Below, piece by piece: positions 45,230 through 53,610 of a DNA stretch of 53,922 bases (position 1 is its first letter; the number at the start of each line of letters is the position of its first letter). The notes below the pieces were generated by a model. It saw nothing but the letters and a program-made list of their open reading frames with translations, was not told the DNA's origin and ran no database searches. Both the position numbers and the translations under genes were made by a program. The stretch is from Myxococcales bacterium. Lineage in GTDB: Bacteria > Myxococcota_A > Polyangia > Haliangiales > Haliangiaceae. The stretch spans positions 1 through 53,922 of the forward strand of contig JAAEPE010000586.1 in NCBI GenBank assembly GCA_024222395.1, given 5' to 3'.

Positions 45230-46039
45230 CTACTGGCAGGTCGTCGTATTGAGCGAGAGAGTGTCGAAAAGGAAGCTAGAATTGTTGCTGGAGTCGACGT
45301 CAGCTGTCATGCGCAGGCGCAGAGTCTGCCCAGCGTAGTCTCCGGCAACCGATACAGTAAAGGGCACCCAACCACTGCCCTTGTCGAGATTCGACCAAGA
45401 CTTCAGCACCTCGAGCGACGCCCCTGAGGCGACATTGACAAGTTCTAGGTCGAGTGTGTCAAAAGCTAGGCCGAGTATTTCGGCGCTGTCTACCCAGATC
45501 ATGCCGTCCAAGCTGAGAGGCGTGGCGTCCGACGGCAGCACGAAGTCCTGCAGGAGAACATCGGTCGCACCTCCAACGGGAGAGTAGCCACCCATCCAGG
45601 CCAAGAAGATCCCGCTAGCAGCGTCGACGCCGGTGATTTCGGACTCGTTGACCACCAGGGCATAGCCGCCCCCTGAAGTCTCAACCCAAGGGGCCAAGCC
45701 CAGCTCAAAATCCGCGTTGCTAAGCAGATTCACAGGTCCCTTCACACAATCCGGGCTGGCATCCGCAGGCGGCGGTGCTGCGTCTGCCGGCATGCCTGCA
45801 TCGGGGCGGATCCCCTGAATCGCAGCGTCGGGCCGCCCAGCCACCGAAGCATCGCCGAAGAGCGCGGGCTTCCCAGCATCGGGGTCGGCCGAACTTGCTG
45901 TCGCGCAACCCATCGCGGTTGCCGCCAAGATGGCAGCAGCGCAAGACGTCGCGAGAGCAGGCACTGGATTGCGGTCAGTCAAGATTCGCGGAGTGTCACT
46001 CGCCGAGCCTCCCTTTTCAATACGAAATATTCGGGCCAT
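45230..46039 (-). CDS. Lipoprotein with a carbohydrate-binding-like beta-sandwich domain
   Basis: A 269-residue protein: an unusually long N-region, signal ending in AATAMGC, then a linker of repeated Pro/Asp/Ala (PDAGMPADAAPPPADAS). The domain starts VNLLSNADFELGLAPW, the standard opening of CBM-like jelly rolls, with LSLDGMIWVDS and DTLDLELVNVASG strands and a terminal Cys that can pair with SPDC. Binding target unknown. A GTG or TTG nearer the signal is a possible alternative start. Confidence 0.7.
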   Translation of the reverse strand: MARIFRIEKGGSASDTPRILTDRNPVPALATSCAAAILAATAMGCATASSADPDAGKPALFGDASVAGRPDAAIQGIRPDAGMPADAAPPPADASPDCVKGPVNLLSNADFELGLAPWVETSGGGYALVVNESEITGVDAASGIFLAWMGGYSPVGGATDVLLQDFVLPSDATPLSLDGMIWVDSAEILGLAFDTLDLELVNVASGASLEVLKSWSNLDKGSGWVPFTVSVAGDYAGQTLRLRMTADVDSSNNSSFLFDTLSLNTTTCQ

Positions 46040-46063
46040 AAGCGGTGCCTAAGCTAACAATTC

Positions 46064-48469
46064 CTAGTGCTTGCGCGTGCTCTCCTGATACTTGAACCGG
46101 AGCATCCGAGTCTTGCCATTTCGCTCGACCTTCGCAATGGCCTCGTCGCCAGGCTTGGCCGACTGGAGCACGTACATCAGGTCCTTCACGCTGTGAAGCT
46201 CGGTATCGCCAATCGCGAGAATGCGATCTCCGCCCTTGATGCCAGCTAGAGCGGCAGCCCCACCCGGCCGCACTCCGGCGAGTAGCATGCCGGGCTTGCT
46301 GGCATCTCCGCTGTAATCTGGAATCGTTCCCAATGAAGCCCCAAACGATCGGCGACTTGGCCTCGTTGGGGCCTCACTCTTTGGGAACGTCAGCAAACGG
46401 TTGCGCGCCGCAACCACCCTGGCTACGCGAAGAACGACATCCGCCACTGCAGAACCTCCGGCGCGTTCACGGCCGAGGCATCATCGCTCAAGTTCGAATG
46501 GTCTCTCGGCCCGTAGCCATCTCCTCCCATGCCGCATTCGACTCGGCCCTGGGAGCAAGCGTCCTCCGCAATCACGGGCCACTCCTTCGCGGTGGTGGTG
46601 CCGATGACACTGAGATGGTTCGCGCGAAGACGCCCGATCATATCCATGTTCAACATGGCAATCGGTGCGGCCTCCTTTGGCATTGCCTCCACGAAGTATT
46701 TTGAGCCGAGCAGCCCGCTCTCCTCACCAGCGAAGGCCACGAAGTAGACGTCGCGCGCCAAAGGTTCGGTGCTCCGCGCAAGTGCACCGGCGATTTGCAG
46801 GAGCCCTGCCACACCAGAGGCATTGTCATCGGCACCATTGTGAATGGCCCGCGAATCTTCACTAAGAGAAGATTCGCCACCGTAGCCAAGATGATCGTAG
46901 TGAGCTCCGATAATCAAAGCTCCTGGCAGGCTCTCGGATGCTCCGCTCGCGAGCTTAGCGATGACATTCCGCGACGGGCTCTGCTCCGTCGCGAGGTCAA
47001 CATTGAGTGAGACGGTGGCACTTCGCTCGGCGAGTCCGCCAGCGAAGGCTGCGCGAGCCACCACGCCGTGTCCGACAAAGACGGTCTTTGCGGAGACTTG
47101 CCCGTTGGCGGAAAAGCCCATTGGAAGGAAGTCTCGCTCCACTGCATTCTTCTTGCCGATGGCGAGGGTGTTCTTCGCCCCCCCCGACTCACGGCAGTCG
47201 TCACTTTGAGTTCCTGAAAGAAGGAACCATTGACGCCTGGGGCAAGCCCCATGCCGGCAAAGCGCTTGGCGAGCCACTCCGCCGACGCCTCGATACCATC
47301 GGTCCCTCCCCCCCTGCCCTCGCGAGCATCGTCGGAAAGCCACGCTACATCTGCGGCAACGGTATCAGCCCCCGCCCCTCGCATCTTTCCTCGTCTCGCA
47401 TCTACCCAATCGGCTACGTAGACGTCAGTCTCGCCATCGTTGGCATTGTTGCGATTCGAGCTGAAGGCGATCTTGCTACCATCCGGCGAGAACATAGGAA
47501 AACCATCGAACCCTTTGGCGTAGGTAATTCTCTCAAGGTCCGTACCGTCAGTATTCACTGCCCAGATGTCGAACTCGCGCGCCACCCGCTTCGGCAAAGT
47601 TCGTCGAAAAAAGGATTCGCTTGCCACTCGGGTGGAAGTATGGGGCGAACGAAGCGGAATCTAGATAGGTAATTTGACGCGCATTCTTGCCATTCGCATC
47701 TGCCACAAAGAGTCTCGAGTTTGCTTGGGCGAACGAGCCCATTTCCCAGGAGAGCCTCATACTCTTTGAGAGCGTCCCCGGTGGGTCTGGACGCCCGCCA
47801 GACGATCTGAGAACAATCCTGAGAGAAGAAGGCGCCTCCGTCGTATCCCGGAGTGTCGGTGAGCTGAACAACGTTAGAGCCGTCTCGGTCCATGCGATAG
47901 AGATCCAGGTCGCCGTTGCGAGTCGAGGTAAATCGGATGGCGCCATTCGTCGCACAGACAGTCGCTTCCGCGGCGTAGTGCGGCGTGTCTGTGAGCTTTC
48001 GCAAGTTGCTGCCATCGGCACTTGCTACGTAGATGTTGTACTCAGAGTAGATCGGCCAAACATAACCCTGACTGTGATCGAGCACCTCGGGACAGGTATC
48101 GCTGGCCGCGTGGGTAGAGGAGTAGACAATCTCTCTATCCCCTGGGAGGAAGTACGAACAGGTCGTGCGTCCGAGCCCGGTCGAGACCAATTTTGGGCGA
48201 CTACCGTCCAGAGGTAGTCGGTAGATCTGATCGCAAGAGAATGGCTTGCGCTTGGACTGCATGATGAGTTCGCTGCCATCGAATGCCCAATACGCCTCAG
48301 CGTTTTCTCCCGCATCAAATGTGAGCTGACGAACGTCCGAGAGATGCACCTCTTTCGCATCTTGCACCACCCCCTTTAGGGAAGGCTCGGCGGTTGTGCC
48401 CGAAGCAGAGTTAGAGCCACAGGAGAATTGCAGAGCAACCAGGGCGAGTACCGGGGCAATTGTGCGCAT
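46064..48469 (-). pseudogene. M28 aminopeptidase lipoprotein with PD40 repeats and PDZ domain, decayed
   Basis: The full plan is readable across frames: lipoprotein signal (ALQFSC) and TolB-like PD40 repeats (VRQLTFDAGENAEAYWAFDG, NVVQLTDTPGYDGGAFF); a one-base insertion near 47714 after LVRPSKLE; more repeats; a shift near 47580 (REFDIWAVNTDG); a shift at the C8 run 47178-47185 (ESGGAKNTL); then the zinc peptidase with HYDHLG, NGADDNASG, GEESGLLGS and MDMIGR. After GPRDHSN about 25-40 residues are missing, including the strand that carries the last zinc His, and the frame changes again before the C-terminal PDZ (GVRPGGAAALAGIKGGDRI). With the zinc ligand lost and four frame breaks the gene is inactive. 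An intact homologue would be a secreted peptidase. Confidence 0.8.
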
Positions 48470-48549
48470 GTGGTCTTCATACAAGAGAATTCCCGCCTCG
48501 GGGATGTTGCGGGGGCCGAGCAAGTCGTCTACTGTCGCGCCTCCTCATC

Positions 48550-48636
48550 GCCGGGATGGAGAAATCGGTAGACTCGGGGGTCTCAAAAGCCCCTTCTCGT
48601 GAGAGAGTGTCGGTTCGAGTCCGACTCCCGGCACCA
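48550..48636 (+). tRNA. tRNA-Leu (anticodon CAA), CCA encoded
   Basis: Acceptor GCCGGGA (48550-48556) pairs with TCCCGGC (48626-48632); A plus CCA follow. The anticodon stem GGGGT/GCCCC encloses the loop CTCAAAA, giving anticodon CAA for UUG. The long variable arm TTCTC-GTGA-GAGAG is typical of tRNA-Leu, and the T arm is TCGGTTCGAGTCCGA. Confidence 0.95.
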
Positions 48637-48678
48637 GCCCTTTTGAAGGACTGGTGATTCTGTTTGCCCTTGGCTCCG

Positions 48679-48749
48679 CCAAGGGATTTAGCGGAGACCA
48701 AAGCGGGCGATGTTGCGAGCCGGCCTCCGACCAAGGGATTTAGCGGAGA
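48679..48749 (+). repeat. Pair of 19-bp direct repeats downstream of tRNA-Leu
   Basis: CCAAGGGATTTAGCGGAGA occurs exactly at 48679-48697 and 48731-48749, preceded each time by GGCTCCG or GGCCTCCGA. The first also forms a small hairpin (CCCTTGG/CCAAGGG). Repeats beside a tRNA 3' end can mark an attachment or duplication site, but neither matches the tRNA 3' end. Confidence 0.6.
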
Positions 48750-48811
48750 GCACTGCCGCGGGTCGGAACGACATAGAACCTCGGGCCCCCGAATGGTAAA
48801 ACACCTTTCTC

Positions 48812-49708
48812 GTGGGCAAGTATCAGAGATTCATCGGCATCGACCTCGGTGGCGCGCGCGGCAAGACCACGGCCCTCGCCGTGCTCGTCAGGCAGGGCGC
48901 AGAGGCGAGCGTGGCTGCCGTGCTCATGCGCGGGCCAGAACATTCCGCCAACTCGAGCCAGCCATGGACTGATGAAACCCTCTTGCATTTTCTGGCCGAG
49001 CAACCTCATAGCGAAACCGCGATCGCCATCAATGCTCCCCTCACCCAGCCCGCTTGCACGCGCTGCGCACTCACTGCTTGTCCAGGCGACGTCGATTGCA
49101 ACGATGTAGCAACTCGCTGGCTGCGCGAAGCCGGTCAAGAGCTTCAAGCCCAGCACGTAATGGCGGATCCAAATCGAATCGTCGCACTGCATCAGGGAGC
49201 TGGGTTTCACCAAGTCGCCGCCCCACCCGCCGCCGCAACTCAGCGCCTGCCCCCATACACACATAGGTGCACGGAGGTAGAGCTCCACTACGGCCGAGGA
49301 ATCCTCCCGCGAGAGCAAATCGGGCAGAGTAGCTGGGCTATCACCAGCCGAGCCAATCATCTCCGCCGGCGGCTTGCCACGATGGGCTACGCCCTCAATG
49401 ACTCCCTCATCGAGGTCTCACCACGGTGCACGATACACGCGCTCTTTGGCGCACACGCCGCTCAGGGCTACAAGCGGGACGCGGACCCTTGGCGAACGCG
49501 GGCCAGCATCATCGAGGGCATGGAGTCATTGTGCTTTGCCACCACCAGTGGCATGAGCCGGGAGGACGTCTTGCGCAACGATAATTGCTTCGACGCCCTG
49601 GTCAGCGCATACACAGGTTTTCTCCGCTCCCGCGACGAATGGACAATGCCAGAGGGTGAGCCCTTCGATCTAGATGGCTGGATCTGGGCCCCACCATCGC
49701 CGCTCTAG
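48812..49708 (+). CDS. DUF429 predicted nuclease (RNase H-like fold)
   Basis: A 298-residue protein from a GTG at 48812. It opens with FIGIDLGGARGKTTALAV, the RNase H-like first strand with the catalytic-type Asp, and has TAIAINAPLTQPAC and IEVSPRCTIHALFG later, as in DUF429. A Cys-rich insertion (CTRCALTACPGDVDC) could bind a metal ion. The family is thought to be nuclease-like, but its role is unknown. The gene is followed by a strong terminator. Confidence 0.78.
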   Translation: MGKYQRFIGIDLGGARGKTTALAVLVRQGAEASVAAVLMRGPEHSANSSQPWTDETLLHFLAEQPHSETAIAINAPLTQPACTRCALTACPGDVDCNDVATRWLREAGQELQAQHVMADPNRIVALHQGAGFHQVAAPPAAATQRLPPYTHRCTEVELHYGRGILPREQIGQSSWAITSRANHLRRRLATMGYALNDSLIEVSPRCTIHALFGAHAAQGYKRDADPWRTRASIIEGMESLCFATTSGMSREDVLRNDNCFDALVSAYTGFLRSRDEWTMPEGEPFDLDGWIWAPPSPL

Positions 49709-49712
49709 AAAG

Positions 49713-49766
49713 CTGATGCCAACTACGGCGTTTGCGAAGCAGAACGCCGTAGTTGGCATCAGTTTT
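49713..49766 (+). terminator. Strong intrinsic terminator of the DUF429 gene
   Basis: Twenty perfectly paired bases, CTGATGCCAACTACGGCGTT (49713-49732) against 49743-49762, enclose a ten-base loop and are followed by TTTT. A second small hairpin GTCTGGTG/CACCAGAC follows at about 49814-49834, before the repeat element. Confidence 0.9.
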
Positions 49767-49835
49767 CAACGCGCTCTGCTTCGCAGAACGAGGTTGGGCG
49801 CCATCGGCTTCGGTCTGGTGTTCTACACCAGACGC

Positions 49836-49997
49836 CTAGACCACCGAGCGCAAACAATGATCGTTCTGATGGTCCTGCTTTCCCAATTGCAGCGTTGCTC
49901 ATTTCGTAATTTTCCCCGGCAAAATCCTCATCCGCGCCTTGCACTCGAAAAATCAGAACTCACCATCCTCGGTCATTCTTTTCGCTCGACGGTCTAG
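49836..49997 (-). repeat. 162-bp inverted-terminal-repeat element, copy B
   Basis: Exact-length counterpart of the element at 4789-4950, inverted. On the minus strand it begins CTAGACCGTCGAGCG and ends GCGCTCGGTGGTCTAG. The TAG of its first CTAG is the stop codon of the minus-strand HNH gene, so both copies abut the 3' end of an upstream gene with the same end. Confidence 0.8.
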
Positions 49998-50527
49998 ACG
50001 GGTGCTTTGTGCCTACGAAGGCCCCAGCTGAGAAAGTCCTTCCAGCTCTCCTCTGGCTTCGTGCCCAGATTGAGTGAGTACTTTCCAAGCAATCCCCGCG
50101 GGGGCTCGGGTTTCTTCGCCAAATGCATGTTGGCCTCTTCTGGGGTACGGCAGCCCTTATCTCGATTGCAGCCCACGCATGCGGCGACAATGTTCTCCCA
50201 CGTCATCCCCCCGCCCTTGGAGCGAGGAATCACGTGATCACGAGTTAGATCTCTGGCTGGCAGCTTCTTGAGGCAGTACTGGCATTGGTAGTTGTCTCGC
50301 AGGAAGATATTGTGGCGCGTCATGGCAATGCGCATTCGTTGACGCTGGACGAAACTCACCAGGCGCACCACCGCGGGCATGTGAAGACTCCATGAAACAG
50401 CCTTCAGTACCCTATCGTAGCTCTTAACGACCTCAACCTTGCCCACGCAGAGCATGGACACGGCCCGCTGCCACGAGATCACGCGCAGTGGCTCGTAAGT
50501 GGCGTTCAGAAGAAGAGTCCGATTCAC
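49994..50527 (-). CDS. HNH endonuclease
   Basis: A 177-residue protein with the HNH zinc-finger nuclease: NYQCQYCLKKL, then LTRDHVIPRSKGGGMTWENIVAACVGCN, giving the Cys4 zinc site and the His/Asn/His active site. The N-terminal TLLLNATYEPLRVISWQRA is typical of a widespread stand-alone bacterial HNH group of unknown role. The start is a GTG at 50527. Its stop codon lies inside repeat copy B. Confidence 0.9.
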   Translation of the reverse strand: MNRTLLLNATYEPLRVISWQRAVSMLCVGKVEVVKSYDRVLKAVSWSLHMPAVVRLVSFVQRQRMRIAMTRHNIFLRDNYQCQYCLKKLPARDLTRDHVIPRSKGGGMTWENIVAACVGCNRDKGCRTPEEANMHLAKKPEPPRGLLGKYSLNLGTKPEESWKDFLSWGLRRHKAPV

Positions 50528-50627
50528 TATACTTCATAGTAGCCTGGAATCTCGTCTCCGGCAAAGGAGCTTCATCACGCCTCAGGTAGCGCGAGAGGCT
50601 GATACGCCTCATAAGTCTACGATTTCC

Positions 50628-51317
50628 TTAGCGGACGATCTTCGGTCCAGCCAATACCGCGACCTCGCTGGACTCTTCACCTTTGGGCGAACCTTTGATG
50701 CTCTCGCTTCCGCGCGCCTGCAAGAACTCTAGGAATGCAATGGCGCTTGGCAAATCGAGAGGAGCAATCTTGTCAACAATATCACGAGCTTGACGCCGAA
50801 GGACTTCGCCGGCGGCACCGCTCGGCGCGGATCGCGGGGTGTCGGATTCCGGCAGCTCTTCTGGGGCGCCGAGGGCCCCCCACGGGGGCTCGGTCACGCC
50901 AGCGAGTTCGTTATTGGCCAGCCAAGTCTGAATGTGCCAGTGCAGTAAATTCGATCGGTAGCTGAACCAGCGCTCGCGCTCGACTGGACAGGCCAGGAGC
51001 ACATCTTTGAACCGGCGAAATGCCCCCTTGCCATCTATCGAGATGAGGAGACGCTGTTGGAGGGGCTCCTCTGTCACAGAGCCCACAAAGCGCTCCATCC
51101 AGCGGTACTGTTCTCGCGAGGAAGCGGGCTCTACCCGCACGTACCCATCGATGTTGGCGGCAACCTTGGCTTTCAGTTGTGCAGCCTCCGGCTCCCCGCT
51201 CGAGATTGTTATAACCTGCCCGGAAGCACGCTCAATGAAGCTCTCGGTTCGGGGTGAGTTCCTCTCGACGGCTGTCTCCAACGCCTCCCAGTCGATCAGA
51301 ATCTGTGTCAAAGCCAT
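50628..51317 (-). CDS. UPF0158-like protein
   Basis: A 229-residue cytoplasmic protein. IDWEALETAVERNSP, then EPASSREQYRWMERFVGSV and IDGKGAFRRFKDVLLACPVERERWFSYR match the UPF0158 family, of unknown function. The ATG at 51317 follows GGGGAG and starts at the family N-terminus; the longer frame adds 24 unrelated residues. The C-terminal 90 residues are a low-complexity extension with a further helix. Confidence 0.75.
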   Translation of the reverse strand: MALTQILIDWEALETAVERNSPRTESFIERASGQVITISSGEPEAAQLKAKVAANIDGYVRVEPASSREQYRWMERFVGSVTEEPLQQRLLISIDGKGAFRRFKDVLLACPVERERWFSYRSNLLHWHIQTWLANNELAGVTEPPWGALGAPEELPESDTPRSAPSGAAGEVLRRQARDIVDKIAPLDLPSAIAFLEFLQARGSESIKGSPKGEESSEVAVLAGPKIVR

Positions 51318-51405
51318 CGATCTCCCCACAGGTAAGATTACGCCGAAGTCGCAAAACACAAGGATACTCTGGCGCCCTCGCTTAGGCAAGGCGTCCGCAG
51401 CGCCG

Positions 51406-51577
51406 GGGTGCAGTTCCTGAAAGCGGGGGGCTATGCCGGGCTATGCCGCCATCTGCGTCCGGGTTGTGGCCTCCCAACGTCCGCTAATAGAGCTCCCAAC
51501 GTCCGCTAATAGAGCTCCCAACGTCCGCTAATAGAGGCAGATGGCGGCATAGCCGCCCACTTTCAGGAACTGCACCC
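51406..51577. repeat. Palindromic cassette with three 22-bp tandem units
   Basis: Outer arms GGGTGCAGTTCCTGAAAG (51406-51423) and its reverse complement (51560-51577), plus inner arms CTATGCCGCCATCTGC (51441-51456) and its complement (51537-51552), form a two-step inverted repeat. The left inner arm is partly duplicated (CTATGCCGG at 51431). Between the arms lie three identical tandem copies of CTCCCAACGTCCGCTAATAG plus AG (51471-51536). No gene is visible. It could form a large cruciform or a structured RNA. The other bases of 51318-51788 contain only simple repeats, (CT)n and (GCGT)n, near 51690-51740. Confidence 0.8.
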
Positions 51578-51788
51578 ATGGCTAGCTCCATGGTAGCGTG
51601 AGTGGCGCCTGCTATGCCAACCTCAAGTGCTCTACACCGCGTTCACGGCAGCAGGCGATCTGGTCATCTTGCGGGGCGCGGCGATTGCGTACTCTCTCTC
51701 TCTCTCTGCAAAACATGACCGCGCGTGCGTGCGTGCGGAGCCAGCCTTGTCGACACCTGGCGATGCCAGCTAATGCTCTGATTCGAGT

Positions 51789-53081
51789 CTAGGGCTCGTC
51801 TGACGCGGGTTCGATCGTGCTCTGACGTCGACCGCCGCTTATCAATCTGGCAGGACGGGTTCCGCTCAAGAGCCGTTCGACCGACCTTCGACTCGATCCA
51901 GCTCTCTGTCCCTGCGTGACCGCCAGGTGGCTATGGATGGCTTGGGTCGTGACGTAAGAAGAACTCCAAGCCCCACTGAGGACCTTGCCTTTCGCGCGAT
52001 TGATGACGGCTCCAGACGCGCCTTGAACCATGAGCCCCACAAGTTGATGCTCGGCATTGAAGACGGGGCTACCACTGCTACCGTGAAATCCGGGAAGCGA
52101 TGCGTCCACCATGGCAGATTTGCCTTGATACACTGTCTCAGCTCTTCCTGTGATGCCCATTTGGATCGTCTTGGGCTGTTCTTTGAGGAGCGACCGAGTT
52201 GAGGAGGTGCCCGAAGCGAAAACCCTCGAGAGTTCGGCGTGGCCTAGATTGCCGTCACGAGCTAGCTTCGGAGCATTCGGAAATCCGATGGAGTAGATTG
52301 CCCCAGAGGCTGCACCGTTGGCCAGATGGATGGTGGACACGCGAGAGAGTGAGGCGCTGGTCGGCACGCGTACCAAGGCATAGTCGAGAGACTTGTCAGA
52401 AGCCACCGTCTTCAGAGGTCTAACTCTGCTGCCATCGCCAAGCTCGATGAAGTGCTCACTCGAACTGCCATGATTCATGACATGGTGATTTGTCAGTATC
52501 AGAGAAGTTCCATCCGAGTCGTGTTGCACAACAAACGCGGTTGCCGCTCGTTTGCCATTGGCGCTAGCCACAAATTTCAGAACGCCTTGTTGCTGACGAA
52601 GTACTTCTTTCGGGAGCCCGCGCGTGCCGGCGATTACCACCATCCTCTGCTCGCCCAAGAGGGTCTTTTGCCACTTCTTCCAACCTCGGGTCACCGCCTT
52701 GGCTCGAATGAACTTTGCGAGTTTGCGCTTTGCAACCCGCCCTCGAACTCTCACCTGACGAGCTGCTTTGCGCGTTAGGGCCAGTGTATTCGTCTTGAGC
52801 CCATCGAGTTTGGCCCGCCCAAGCCCCGTCGTGCGGAAGCGCGTGGCGACCTTCTGCTTTGCGCGTTGCCCATTGGCTTTCGCTGCCCGAGCTACCGACC
52901 GTAACTTCGTTACTCGAGCCATTGCCTGCTTTGGCACTGGCTTGGCACTGCTCGCGCGCTGCTGGGCCTGTGCTTCAGGCGCGACTATGCCACTGAGACT
53001 CACGATGGCCAGAACGGCGATGAAGAGCACAAGAAGAGACTTCAAGCTTGCAAATCCGGAAGGTGACTCACCGTTGCTCAT
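51789..53081 (-). CDS. Secreted trypsin-like serine protease with a basic N-terminal region
   Basis: A 430-residue protein from the ATG at 53081. Signal peptide (LVLFIAVLAIVSL...EAQAQ), then about 110 residues very rich in Arg, Lys and Ala (KANGQRAKQKVATRF, RKAARQVRVRGRVAKRK), then a chymotrypsin-fold protease with His (LTNHHVM), Asp (SLDYALVRV) and Ser (GFHGSSGSPVFN). The basic segment could bind DNA, LPS or another polyanion, or act as a propeptide. The C-terminal 60 residues are low-complexity and basic. No PDZ domain. Confidence 0.85.
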   Translation of the reverse strand: MSNGESPSGFASLKSLLVLFIAVLAIVSLSGIVAPEAQAQQRASSAKPVPKQAMARVTKLRSVARAAKANGQRAKQKVATRFRTTGLGRAKLDGLKTNTLALTRKAARQVRVRGRVAKRKLAKFIRAKAVTRGWKKWQKTLLGEQRMVVIAGTRGLPKEVLRQQQGVLKFVASANGKRAATAFVVQHDSDGTSLILTNHHVMNHGSSSEHFIELGDGSRVRPLKTVASDKSLDYALVRVPTSASLSRVSTIHLANGAASGAIYSIGFPNAPKLARDGNLGHAELSRVFASGTSSTRSLLKEQPKTIQMGITGRAETVYQGKSAMVDASLPGFHGSSGSPVFNAEHQLVGLMVQGASGAVINRAKGKVLSGAWSSSYVTTQAIHSHLAVTQGQRAGSSRRSVERLLSGTRPARLISGGRRQSTIEPASDEP

Positions 53082-53229
53082 TCTCTCAAATCTATAGCAA
53101 GAGCCGTGCTGGGCCAATTGCGTGCGAATGCCATAGAATTCAAGAAACTACGCTACAGGCTTATCCCATGGGAACTCCAGCCCTCAGGAGCCCTCAGGCC
53201 CCGGGCCACCAGTGGCAAGAGCCAGCTAG

Positions 53230-53610
53230 CTACGGGCCTCCTTGACGAGTTTGCGCTTCCTCCTGGTCGCGAGGCTCATGCTTGCAGTCGCCGCCCCGGT
53301 TTCCGTCTGCCAAGCAGGCGATGAGTTCGGGTTCGATGGAGATAAGCTGCTCTCGAATGGAGTTGCGAAAGCTCTTGTGGGGACTGATGGACGGTTTTGG
53401 TTCTGCTTTCTTTCGCAACATCGGCGGAGACACCGCCCGATACCGGCCAGTTTGGACGCTGCTGTTCGCCATCTTCTCCGCTTCGGCCTCAGGTGTGCCG
53501 CTCGTAGGCTCTACCGAGGCGCTCTTGTCATAGCTCATGAAGCGTCGAAGGCCGATTATCAGGAGCAGACCTGCCAACAGGGACAGAAGGCGAGTCGTGG
53601 GGCGATTCAT
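53230..53610 (-). CDS. Small membrane-anchored hypothetical protein
   Basis: A 126-residue frame with one N-terminal membrane helix (LLSLLAGLLLIIGLRRF) followed by an acidic/Pro region and a basic C-terminus with two Cys. The ribosome site is weak. A frame of similar length on the opposite strand also begins hydrophobic, so the coding strand is not certain. No family is recognised. Confidence 0.4.
   Translation of the reverse strand: MNRPTTRLLSLLAGLLLIIGLRRFMSYDKSASVEPTSGTPEAEAEKMANSSVQTGRYRAVSPPMLRKKAEPKPSISPHKSFRNSIREQLISIEPELIACLADGNRGGDCKHEPRDQEEAQTRQGGP

Noticed and set aside
51471..51536. CRISPR-like array
   Set aside because: The three 22-bp units are directly adjacent with no spacers, and no cas genes are nearby.
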